Source: Pycnopodia helianthoides (Eukaryota > Echinodermata > Asteroidea > Forcipulatida > Asteriidae). From it: a stretch of DNA of 64,000 nt. The stretch is taken from contig CM063256.1 of assembly GCA_032158295.1 (NCBI GenBank), forward strand, positions 5,938,034 to 6,002,033. The letters run 5' to 3'. The translations under genes were made by a program, and so were the position numbers. Positions 39,601 through 49,250 of this stretch are shown here, in pieces; the first letter of the stretch is position 1, and each line of letters opens with the position of its first letter. The notes below the pieces were generated by a model. The model was not told the DNA's origin. It saw nothing but the letters and a program-made list of their open reading frames with translations, and made no database searches.

Positions 39601-42600
39601 AGGCCCTATAGCCAACAGTGTTCCTCTTTAGGCTTCAATGATCTGTAGGCCCTAGCCACTAGTATTCCACTCCAGGCTTCAATGATCTGTAGGCCCTAGC
39701 CACTAGTGTTCCTCTTTAGGCTTCAATGATCTGTAGGCCCTAGCCATCAGTGTTCCTCTTTAGGATTCAATGATCTGTAGGCCCTAGCCACTAGTGTTCC
39801 TCTTTAGGCTTCAATGATCCGTTTGCCGTATAACCACTAGTGTTCCTCTTTAGGCTTCAACGATCTGTCGGCCCTATAGCCACTAGTGTTCCTCTTTAGG
39901 CTTCAATGATCTGTCGGCCCTATAGCCACTAGTGTTTCTCTTTAAGCTTCAACGATCTGTCGGCCCTATAGCCACTAGTGTTCCTCTTTAGGCTTCAACG
40001 ATCTGTCGGCCCTATAACCACTAGTGTTCCTCTTTAGGCTTCAACGATCTGTCGGCCCTATAACCACTAGTGTTCCTCTTTAGGCTTCAATGATCCGTTT
40101 GCCCTATAACCACTAGTGTTCCTCTTTATGGTTCAATGATCTGTCGGCCCTAGCCACTATAGTGTTCCACTTTAGGCTTAAATGATCTGTAGGCCCTACA
40201 GCCACCAGTGTTCCTCTTTAGGCTTCAACGATCTGTCGGCCCTATAGCCACTAGTGTTCCTCTTTAGGCTTCAACGATCTGTCGGCCCTATAACCACTAG
40301 TGTTCCTCTTTAGGCTTCAATAATCCGTTTGCCCTATAGCCACTAGTGTTCCTCTTTAGGCTTCAACGATCTGTCGGCCCTATAACCACTAGTGTTCCTC
40401 TTTAGGCTTCAATGATCCGTTTGCCCTATAACCACTAGTGTTCCTCTTTATGGTTCAATGATCTGTCGGCCCTAGCCACTATAGTGTTCCACTTTAGGCT
40501 TAAATGATCTGTAGGCCCTACAGCCACCAGTGTTCCTCTTTAGGCTTCAACGATCTGTCGGCCCTATAGCCACTAGTGTTCCTCTTTAGGCTTCAACGAT
40601 CTGTCGGCCCTATAGCCACTAGTGTTCCTCTTTAGGCTTCAATGATCCGTTTGCCCTATAACCACTAGTGTTCCTCTTTAGGCTTCAACGATCTGTCGGC
40701 CCTAGCCACTATAGTGTTCCACTTTAGGCTTAAATGATCTGCAGGCCCTACAGCCACCAGTGTTCCTCTTTAGGCTTTAATGATCTGTAGGTCCTAGCCA
40801 CCAGTGTTCCTTAAGTCCTATAGGCGCCAGTGTTCAGGTCCTATTTTGGATGTGTTTTTTTCGGTTTGCGGTGTAAAGCCTGCTTGAAGCTAACCCAAAG
40901 TCAAGAGAGAAGCTGTTAGAATTTCCATAGGCCTTTTTTTCAGAGGTGTAACAGATCAATATATGATAATCCTACCAGGTCATTATACTCGTATGGCGTT
41001 ATCAATGGAACTCAATTGTTTTTACAATGCTTCGTGTTTTTTCATGTTTTATGGGCGCATGCTCTAAAATCAAGTTGTTTTCACTTTCAAGTAAATAATG
41101 GTATTTTTCTTGTTAGGTGAGGTGTCTGTTAAAAAAAGCGAGGCAGAAATCTACATGGTTAAGGTCCAGAATAGTAAATAATTATTTGTTTTTGTAGCAA
41201 CTGTAGAGAAAACTGTAGCAGTTTACTTGTTACCATACCAGTACCCAACCTCTTGACGTGGACTGACCGCTAAAATTATTGGTAGTCAAGAACTTGGAAT
41301 TCACCATTTTGAGAGAGAAGTTTGATAAATCTCGCCCCTTACTTTTAGTTCTATTCAGTTCGGGAAGGGGGTCTGCAGCAAAATGGCAGAGTAGGTGGAG
41401 AATTTCCTCCAAAGTTACTGTTACAGTTACACTCGTCTTTGTGATCTGAAAGGCATTAACTTCATGAGTAACACCTAAGTTACATGTGAACTCCATGACA
41501 TCGCCAAGGACATTACACATTACAATGCAAGTGGTTATAGAAAACTGTCTTAATACTGTATAATAAATGTATGTTTTGAATGACTTACTTAAAAAAGTCG
41601 ATGCGCCCTCCTTCTTGGGCCGTTGCCCACACAGATCCCATGCCTCCAGCACGAATGCTACCAGCAATGATAAGTGCAAGGAAGCCACTCATCATGATGG
41701 TGACTTGAAACACATCAGTCCACAATACAGCTTTCATTCCTCCCTTCAGTCGTGACACATTTTAAGTAAGATTTAACATTATCTCACCAAATTTTTACAC
41801 GTTATTTATGAATTTATTTACAGGGTTAGTACATATGATTGTTTTTGTTTTGTTTCAAAATAAAAACAGTTTGAAAATCGGTTTGAACCAATTCCCCTCC
41901 ACCCCCACCCCCGAAAAAATTGTTTTTGAAAGTTTGGATGATGAGTTGTATACGTAAGACGTTTGCATTGTCATTAAACAACTAATATTTATGTATGTGA
42001 TATCCCATTGTACTATTGTAATCAGTTTGTATAGAATGGAAAATTAAATCCTGATTTCTCCAAAAACCAATGAGTGTAAATCCGTTTACAACCAATCGTT
42101 GGTACACTAAGTATTGTCAAGCATTACATTGTTTTTCCAAACCAAATTGAGGTACATGTACATAACAAGCAACTCCAGCCCAAATATACAAAAAAAATCA
42201 ATCTATGTAGGCCTTCAGCGTGGGGTACACATGTTCAAACCAACCAAGGCAACGTAGTTAGTTGTGTTCATTGATTTATAAATTGTACCGTTAGTATTTC
42301 TTCGGAAGGATTTTTATTCTTTTTATGTGACCAATACATCAATGAATGAGTAAGAAATTCTAATTATTTTCTTTTGAGTACCCCTCATCGTGGGTACATA
42401 AAAGTCGTGTGTTAACACACAGCAGTACGTACATATCATTATACATTTTATAAGTTTTTCTTTGCTTGTAATTTTGTTTAATCAAATTTGAAATAATTTA
42501 GGTCCGGAAGTGACTGCAAATGGAGCCATTTTATGCCAAATCAACTTAGAACCTACCTTTTCCGCTCGTGAGATGAAAAAGGGGGTACATTACATGTTTG

Positions 42601-45600
42601 TATAGGCCTATGCTGTTACATCTACATTTACACTTGCTTTATAATAAATTTTAAAACAATAATTGGTTCTTATATAATCAGTGATTTATGCGTATTGGCT
42701 GAACTTACAATTGTTGTATAGAAAGTACACACTAGTCCAATGGCAATGACCGAACCCCACAGATGCAGCCCAGTAACTGTATAAGAAAGGCAAACATAAA
42801 CAAAAACATGTATTAATCGTTCCCTGTGCATGTACAACTAATTACTGTAAGGCAAGCAGATCAATTAATTCTGAGAATTTTTTGCTATAATGAGATCAAA
42901 TTAATACAATAAATCACATGTCAATTTTGACAAATTTCAATATTGGAGTAATCTCACCAAGTGCCAATACCATGCGAGTAGTACTCGAGTACGAATTGTT
43001 TTGAGACATCGAATAGACCTATTGTAAATGCACATGACGTCATTTGAGTTCATCCTCATTTTGGCTCATCCTCTGCGCCGCGCGTATAAGATGTGTGTTT
43101 TCAATTGTTTCGTCATCGTTTTACCTCTACTCTAAGATGGCGGCGTGATGACTTCAATGCATAAGGTCTATACGAGTACGGGTATCCGGGTCCAGAGTAC
43201 TTTGATATCCGAATACACGTTCATATACAGCCGATTACACAAGTACTTGGAACTTTTCATCGAGCGTTACCTTTAATTACTGTGAATCTCATTCATCAGT
43301 TCTGTGTATTAAATACAATCGGTACAACCTCATTGCGGATTTTATGAAAATTAACTGTACGTACTTGTGAAACAACCTTGCTATATATACTGACTTGACT
43401 ATTTTTACCTGCACTTAAGGCGAGAGCTGGAGCATAGATTACAATGCCCATGTAGATAATCTGAGGAAACAGGGAAGTAGGAAAAACAAGCTTTCAAATG
43501 TACAGCATTAACAATAAGAGAATTGAAGAAAACATGATAGGTCAAATAAAAAAACAAAACATGTTTAGCGTCCCCGCCTGCTTCCTTCTACGAGGCCGCC
43601 TCTTTTTATTTTATTTTGTTTTATTTATAGGATCAATTTATACGTTCTCTTACGAAAAAAAAATCAATTTTAAAATACATAACATCGTATTTTTTGACTT
43701 AAGCACACCGAAAAAACACACACAAAAACCATCTTGACATATATATCCCTCGGGCGGCCTTTAAAAAAAAGGGAAAAAAGCCCGCCTTCTCCTTATTTTC
43801 AAAAAAGGCAGGACGCTTAAACATTTTTTAAATTCTATTTTGCCTTATACATTTAGCAGTCAGTTGTTGATTGGGCCATGATCGGGCTTACATGAAGTAA
43901 ATCAGTCTGCTTGACATCCATGAATCTGTTTGACAGGTCCTATAAACTATTCCTGGATCAATGGCTATTCACACCAACAAGCAAACAACTCTTAACACCC
44001 AATTCCACAGTGCTGCTTAACAGGTCCTAAGCAATCCACACACTGGATCAGTGACTACCAAGTCCCATAACTCTCAAACCCAGTTTATCAGTACTATCAA
44101 TCTGCTTGACAGGTCCTAAACAATCCACACACTGGATCAGTGACTACCCAGTCCCATAACTCTCAAACCCAGTTTATCAGTACTATCAATCTGCTTGACA
44201 GGTCCTAAACAATCCACACACTGGATCAGTGACTACCAAGTCCCATTAGCAAATAACTCTCAAACCCAGTTTCACAGTCAGTAATTATCAATCTGCTTGA
44301 CCGGTCCTAAACAATCCACACACTAGATCAGTGACTACCCAGTCCCATTAGCAAATAACTCTCAAACCCAGTTTCACAGTCAGTAATGTATCAATCTGCT
44401 TGACAGGTCCTACCCACACAATGTATTACAGTAGCTGCAACCTCTTGGCAAATAACTCTCAGACCCAGCTTCACAGTCAGTAATTATCAATCTGCTTGAC
44501 CGGTCCTAAACAATCCACACACTGGATCAGTGACTACCCAGTCCCATTAGCAAATAACTCTCAAACCCAGTTTCACAGTCAGTAATGTATCAATCTGCTT
44601 GACAGGTCCTACCCACACAATGTATTACAGTAGCTGCAACCTCTTGGCAAATAACTCTCAGACCCAGCTTCACAATTTAGTAAACTATCAATCTGCTTGA
44701 CAGGTCCTAAACAATCCACACACTGGATCAAAGTGACTACCCAGCCCCACCAGCAAATAACTCGTTTTTCCGGAGTGCCTCAGTCAGACCTTATAGCTTA
44801 TACTATTTAAAACAAAAACCGTTCTCTAAATGTTGTTTATGTTATAATACTACGAGCACATGGCTTTCTTGAAACAACATTTCTAGGGAACGAACATATT
44901 TCGACGGAATTAAATGATTATCTTATAAAAATCTAGTAAAATAATGGCAAACAAAAGCCCTGAAAAGGGGCTCGATAAAGAGAAATGCAAACGGAAACTA
45001 CAGTTTTAATTGGCCAGAAGTGCCCCCCATATAAAAAGGGTGCACATCCTTGTGCCCCCTAAAGTTTTACCCGAGTTTCGTCGCTGGTTCTATTTTGTTT
45101 TACCTGTCCCTTAAGGGGCGCCGTTGATCATACTTTATGTGTATTATTGTAAGAAGAAACTATAAATAAATAGTAAACATGCGGGCACAACCACGTGTAA
45201 ATCTCTTTTGCGGGAGTGTTGGCTCTATTTTTGTTGTTGTATTAGTATGTAATTTCTCCAAAGAAATCTCTTCGCCAGAAAAAAACGATAGTCAATTTAT
45301 TCCCACACGAAAATATCAAAATGATTGATTGTATTTGATTGATTGTATAGTTACGTGCTCACAACAAAACGTCGACAGTTTGTCACTCCCGGGGAAATGT
45401 ATGAAAACTTGGCACATAAACAAGAAAAGAAGTAAACAGGTGTGTAGAGTTCTGCTAGACCTCACCATTTGCAGAAAGAAGGTCATCATACCGCATATTC
45501 GCATGACCTTATTGAACCTCAGCTCCAGATACTGTGCATGGAAATGAACAAAATAAAAGTACATCAAATTAAGGTCATTGCGCAAATCTGGAAATGCGAA

Positions 45601-48600
45601 TGTTTCCATGAAGGTGTGATACTTACTGGGTGGTAATGGGCGATATTTACTTTTTATCAACTCAATAACAGTTTCCGTTCCCCCAGATGAGATTTTAAAA
45701 AGTTTTATCACATTACTACAAAGTGAGAATGATTTTTTCCTCGGTCTCCTGTTTTAGTATTTGCCACGTTAAACGAACATAGGAACGGGCATAAACATAA
45801 TGTAACACTTTTTTCTTTCTTTAATACGTCACATTCTAATATGATGGAACTTCTACAGATTCAATCATGGTCTGTTTATTGAAAACTAGAAAATAGAAAA
45901 TGTGAATTATTGACTCTAACAAATACCAATGGTGTGTATCATATCTTCAGTAAAAAGGACTTGACAATGGTCTACTATTGAGTCATAATGTGGCGCAAAA
46001 TGAACTCAAAACGGGCACTCACATATGTTGATTATGTTTATTGATAACTCGTGGACAGGAAAGAATTGGTCTGCTCTTTCAAAAAGCAAGCGACAGGGCG
46101 TGGTTATATAAAAAGGGATAACCTGAAAATGGACAGCATATAAGTCAACTTTCGGTATAGAAATAAAATTAATTGAACTTCCAGGAATTAAACATTTGAG
46201 AAGGTTTACACCACCACAAAAGGAAATGTTGGGAAGATATAACACATTTCAGATTCCCCTTTCTTGTCATACAGGCAAGTTTCTGTTTTCCCAATCACAG
46301 GTCTAGTTATTTAGGTGTTTTGAATTGTTTTTCTTCTCTCGCTCATTTCCGTTGTTTTGTTTTTTTGGGTGTGTTTTCCCCTTGGTGGCCGGCCACATAG
46401 AAACTGAAAACACTGCAAGGAATACAAAATCTCAACCGTAAAGGGTTCGTTTTCAGTTCTAGGAAAAGTGTGAACATCCACAATGTTGTTTTGGGGTCTT
46501 TTATTTTCTTTCTTTTTCATTCAGTTTAATTCAGTCGATTACCAAAAGCACATAATAGGTAGGAATATAGAAACATATTGTTTACTCATGTGCGTTTGGG
46601 GTTTCTTGCGTGGGGGTTGGGGTTGGCAGAGGGGTTGATTTGCCCAAACTTTTAAACAGATACAAATAAGTAACCATTCCTAAAACCAGATAAAAAGTCT
46701 TCCTTTCTGTGCCCGAGTTTTCCCCAATGTTTTGCCCGAATTTTGTGCGGCAGTTGCACCCATGGGTCAAGCCGCACACCTAGTAGGCCTACATGTCATG
46801 TCTTGCAAAAACCAAATGCAAGGCCCTGTCGGAGTTATGGGTTTATGTCACGGAGACACGTCTGAACGATGAAAGGAGTGGTTTTCGGGTGACTAACGTA
46901 ATGACAAGCTTTTAAACCAGAGCCAGCTTTGAAGCCAGAAGTAGCGAATTTTTTGAGCGTTTAACAGATGTAAGAGCATGTGAGGTGCGCCTGCCATACC
47001 CACCATTTTTGTATTTAAATTTTGGACTGACGGTTTTTGGTTAAACAAGGCATAGCAATTAGCCTCTTCCCTCTACCTCCATTTTCCCCCTCTCATTGTC
47101 CACCTTTGATTTTTCTGAGTGCATTGTGCTTCTCTCTTTCAACCTCTTTCTGCTTGGCTGCTTCTGTTCCACTAGTATATATTTGTATATGTGTGTGCTG
47201 TGTTCTCAACAATGTTAGCTTTTGAACAAGACTCGGCCAGGGTCGTAACATGAGGCCATAGACAAGTGTTTGAACAAAAATAGTTAAACTAATAGTTTAT
47301 AATGATAATGCAAACTTTAACTTATTTTTTACGATACGCATGCGTACACACGGCAATTAAAGTAAGGATTTTTTGTTTACAGGATAATGAAAACTTCTGA
47401 GTGTTCCCCATCGACATTGAACCTCTGACCCCCAGCCGTCATGTGTGCCATTTGGAAGCGAGTGTCAGACAAAGGTCAACAACTGTTTGTCTGGTACATC
47501 GGTTTCACATCCACACCACAACGCGGGAGGACAGAACAGTTTCGGGAAACGACAACATACTCATAAACGTTTATTACGTTCAATAATTTTGGTAGGAAAA
47601 CTAATTTTGACTTTTTGGGAGGTGACAAAACATCTCGTTTCTAAATTATGCTATGTTGATGAAAGGTAAAAACCTATGAACCTGGAATTGCGTTTCGAAA
47701 TGCAACAAATCTTTTTGTCACTTCGCGTACACGCAAAAACTTTAACAATGAAAGGCAAAACAAAAACCAAGAACCTGGAATTGCCAAAAAGTGTATACAT
47801 GCGCGACCGCGTTGATTATCACCACTGGCACAGTGCCAAACGTGCCACGTTTTGCGCTGTTTTCACGATGGGACAATCTTAATTGTTACACGTTACGAAC
47901 AAAAATCAAAACAGATTTGTATGAATTAGGATCTTTAGCCTACTTCCATGATATGTACAATTTCAAAGATTAAAATACTGTCTAAAAGTCTACCAACCAG
48001 TAAATTTAAAATTAGCTAAACTTCAAACGCATTTTTTTCCAAAGAAAAATGTTTGGCTACTGGTAGCTGACAAAATAAGTTACATTGACCTTTCATAGTG
48101 TTGAATACTTACAGCCTACACAATTATGCCAATACATTCTGGGCTTCTTTATAAGAAGAGCGCCTCCACTTCCGCTGGCTTATGATTGGAGGGGCGAATT
48201 AATAGACCACTCACAGCCCCCCCCCCCCCCCCACACACACCCTTACATAATATGACAGTTATACGGGGTACTGTGTTGTTTTGTATTCTCTTTCTGAAGA
48301 AATCCGGGTACCACTGTGTAAGGGCACACAGCGCAGGTACCGGGGGTGGGGGGGGGGGGAACAAGGAAACTTTCCTTTCCACCATTGGCTCGACTTGTTA
48401 AAAGGGTAAGCCTTCGCTGGAGTAAAAAAATAAACAAACTTTATAAATAGTTAATATGTCAATCGAAAGGGCTTTTTTCTCGGAATACAAATGAACCGAT
48501 CCAGAAATGTTAAGGATCGAAATGAGTGGATTCGACCCTCGCACCCTTCAATCCTAATTATGTTGTGCCATACGAGGAAAAGGGTCACAACAAGTGGGAA

Positions 48601-49250
48601 TGCTTTTGTAAATCTTGTTCAAACATTTGTAATTGGCAAAAACTATGCAACCGTAGTTCGTAAAAAAAAAAATAGGAAAAAGCCAGGCACAGCATTACAT
48701 TAAAATTACAATGTCACCGACTGTGCTGAGAAACCCCAAAAGGATCAAAAAAACAATCAGATGAAGAGTTGCATATCAATGCCTTTAGTTGCTATGACGA
48801 TGAAAAACAAGTTTCGATACAAGGATTCTAACTTCCAATGCTATGACGAAGATAAGCGAGTTGATGACTTATTGGAAAATTTACTTATTGGAGTTTGCTT
48901 ACCTCAAAGGCGCTTGTCACTTTTAGCCTAAAAAAGATTGGCATGAAACACCTTGACGTGAAAAACCCCGCTAAGATGTAGGCAAATCCGTAGAGCCAAA
49001 ACATGCAGCCGCGAATGTAGTTTTCTGCCGGTGTTCCCAGGAAGGTTATGGCTGATATGAAGCTGGCTACTAGAGACACAGCAACAGGAATTGGATTCAT
49101 ATTGCGATCAGCCATAAGAAACTCATTGGTGGTCTTCTGCTTTCCCCCTGAGCAGGCATGGTAGATCCCAATAAAGCTGGACACTAGCAGAGTACACGCA
49201 AATACGATATAGTCTTGGAAGCCGAACACTCTCATTCCGTCGTCCGCCAT
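24606..49250 (-). CDS. SLC5A8-like: Gene 2: sodium-coupled monocarboxylate transporter (SLC5A8/SLC5A12-like), 15 exons, about 610 aa
   Basis: Paralogue of gene 1 in the same orientation, upstream of it. Exons, 5' to 3': 49250-48903, 45531-45466, 43460-43409, 42776-42709, 41743-41589, 36273-36133, 35568-35439, 34803-34715, 30319-30207, 29719-29652, 29130-29044, 28115-27913, 26718-26618, 25868-25732, and a tentative last exon 24680-24606. Phases close throughout (1,833 nt). Intron positions and phases equal gene 1; exons 2-6, 8, 9, 11 and 13 are identical in length. Landmarks: [85 protein letters not shown], and sequons NCT/NET in the loop. Membrane Na+ symporter for monocarboxylates by family; substrate inferred. 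The start is the ATG at 49250 (atcATGG); the in-frame codon at 49259 is GTG. Three introns hold large tandem arrays. An alternative first exon lies at 55619-55963. Confidence 0.9.
24770..25090. repeat. Inverted-repeat cluster with AGAGCAGTTAATT units in gene 2 intron 14
   Basis: Degenerate units of the type ttttcaagagcagttaatt run up to about 24935, then appear in reverse orientation from about 25014 (actcttgaaaataacactagctgctctcg). The centre, 24946-25004, is itself a GC-rich hairpin (cgataatcagtaagcccc...actcactggtaatcga). No coding sense. Confidence 0.65.
25732..25868 (-). CDS. Gene 2 exon 14 (cytosolic tail)
   Basis: 137 nt beginning [20 protein letters not shown], then [15 protein letters not shown] and SDDDEK. 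Acceptor tctttgcag, donor gtaaag. If unspliced, the frame runs on for about 25 more codons to a stop near 25654, giving an alternative C-terminus. Confidence 0.9.
26618..26718 (-). CDS. Gene 2 exon 13
   Basis: 101 nt reading (R)[19 protein letters not shown] then [14 protein letters not shown]. Acceptor acctacag, donor gtaagc. Last transmembrane helix. Confidence 0.94.
26846..27233 (-). mobile_element. Full-length MITE (family 1), reverse orientation
   Basis: 388 bp, TTAA at both ends, reverse complement of the 13592 copy. The right terminal repeat has one change (AATGTCCCTTTAA). Lies in gene 2 intron 12. Confidence 0.88.
27913..28115 (-). CDS. Gene 2 exon 12
   Basis: 203 nt beginning [20 protein letters not shown], then an extracellular loop with NCT and NET sequons and a Met-rich stretch, ending PEER in phase 2. 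Acceptor aaatatag, donor gtacta (normal GT, unlike gene 1). Ten codons longer than gene 1, all in the loop. Confidence 0.94.
29044..29130 (-). CDS. Gene 2 exon 11
   Basis: 29 codons [20 protein letters not shown] then IFFPWANSK. Acceptor tgtatgcag, donor gtaaca. Confidence 0.95.
29652..29719 (-). CDS. Gene 2 exon 10
   Basis: 68 nt reading [20 protein letters not shown] then VLQ. Acceptor gctgtgcag, donor gtaaca. Confidence 0.94.
29816..30119 (+). mobile_element. Diverged TTAA-type MITE relative (family 2), left end eroded
   Basis: Interior matches 20190-20534 (agtatccatactttatgta, gctcaatcggtcat, gtgaaaaccacattaaatgttttcattg, ctatagcatttcag, tataccatgtaa) and ends ttgtgcacacccgtTTAA. Lies in gene 2 intron 9. 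Confidence 0.65.
30207..30319 (-). CDS. Gene 2 exon 9 (second sodium site)
   Basis: 113 nt reading (S)[20 protein letters not shown] and [17 protein letters not shown]. Acceptor cttttaaag, donor gtaaag. The 39-bp array ends only about 34 bases upstream of this acceptor, so the branch point probably lies in or next to the last repeat. Confidence 0.95.
30354..34580. repeat. 39-bp minisatellite in gene 2 intron 8 (about 110 units)
   Basis: Unit GTCATACACTCTATGTCTGA followed by TTGCTATCTGTCAGTGCC. Variants (CTGTCTG, GACAGAGCC, GGCAGTGCC, TAAGTCTG, TAATTGC) recur in the same order at several places: the series starting with TAAGTCTG is seen near 31322, 32210, 32875 and 33971. The stretch 30955-31760 is nearly repeated at 33599-34400. 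Because 39 is 13 codons and the units lack stops, long meaningless frames of up to 340 codons arise. From about 31930 to 33560 many units lack single bases. Confidence 0.97.
34715..34803 (-). CDS. Gene 2 exon 8
   Basis: 89 nt reading [20 protein letters not shown] and VSAVFSAAL. Acceptor actgtag, donor gtatgt. The 39-bp array begins in the intron about 135 bases downstream. Confidence 0.95.
35439..35568 (-). CDS. Gene 2 exon 7
   Basis: 130 nt with helix [20 protein letters not shown] and loop [16 protein letters not shown]. Acceptor tggttccag, donor gtaata. Confidence 0.94.
36133..36273 (-). CDS. Gene 2 exon 6
   Basis: 141 nt reading [40 protein letters not shown] and KEPVAQ. Acceptor attgtatag, donor gtaagt. 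NQAQVQRYL is the SLC5 landmark. Confidence 0.95.
36470..40835. repeat. 44-46-bp minisatellite in gene 2 intron 5 (about 95 units)
   Basis: Unit GCCACTAGTGTTCCTCTTTA followed by GGCTTCAATGATCTGTAGGC and CCTA or CCTATA. Distinct variants (CCACTCCAGG, AAAGGTCTG, CCAACAGTGTTAC, GATCCGTTTGCCC) form a higher-order repeat: 37561-37890 recurs at 38547-38876, offset 986 bp. Units at the left edge (36425-36620) are much more diverged than the centre. Confidence 0.97.
41589..41743 (-). CDS. Gene 2 exon 5
   Basis: 155 nt beginning [20 protein letters not shown] and ending GGRIDFFN across the splice. The acceptor is an ordinary AG with a weak pyrimidine tract (cgactgaag); donor gtaagt. A 152-codon minus-strand frame through here is a wrong-frame shadow. 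Confidence 0.92.
42709..42776 (-). CDS. Gene 2 exon 4
   Basis: 68 nt reading (V)[20 protein letters not shown] then TI. Acceptor cttatacag, donor gtaagt. A membrane helix. Confidence 0.95.
43409..43460 (-). CDS. Gene 2 exon 3
   Basis: 52 nt reading [17 protein letters not shown], phase 1. Acceptor tttcctcag, donor gtaaaa. The approximately 100-bp tandem array lies in the intron just upstream. Confidence 0.95.
43561..43824. repeat. Fold-back element in gene 2 intron 2
   Basis: Left ATGTTTAGCGTCCCCGCCT and right AGGCAGGACGCTTAAACAT are near-perfect reverse complements around about 230 bases; an inner pair is gaggccgcct / gggcggcctt. A frame at 43498-43737 runs through it and is not a gene. 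Confidence 0.7.
43890..44765. repeat. Tandem array of 89-103-bp units in gene 2 intron 2
   Basis: Eight to nine units marked by TCTGCTTGAC (starts at 44101, 44190, 44292, 44395, 44491, 44594, 44692). Two unit types, with ACAATCCACACACTGGATCA or with CCCACACAATGTATTACAGT, partly alternate from 44292 onward. Confidence 0.9.
45466..45531 (-). CDS. Gene 2 exon 2
   Basis: 22 codons [20 protein letters not shown] then QM. Acceptor catgcacag, donor gtgagg. It can follow either first exon, since both end in phase 0 after TSAFE. Confidence 0.95.
48217..48359. repeat. C16 run and G12 run 110 bases apart
   Basis: C at 48217-48232 followed by (AC)n, and GGGGGTG12 at 48342-48359, in gene 2 intron 1. The two runs can pair with each other; the G-run could also form a quadruplex. 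Frames spanning it are compositional artefacts. Confidence 0.9.
48903..49250 (-). CDS. Gene 2 exon 1 (proximal first exon)
   Basis: 116 codons, [18 protein letters not shown]..., with [17 protein letters not shown] and [19 protein letters not shown], ending KVTSAFE in phase 0; donor gtaagc. Compared with the distal exon at 55619-55963 it differs by about 14 of the last 82 residues. Confidence 0.93.

Noticed and set aside
41230..41688. 152-codon minus-strand frame
   Set aside because: It overlaps gene 2 exon 5 in a different frame and runs into intron; the correct frame gives the [13 protein letters not shown] exon.
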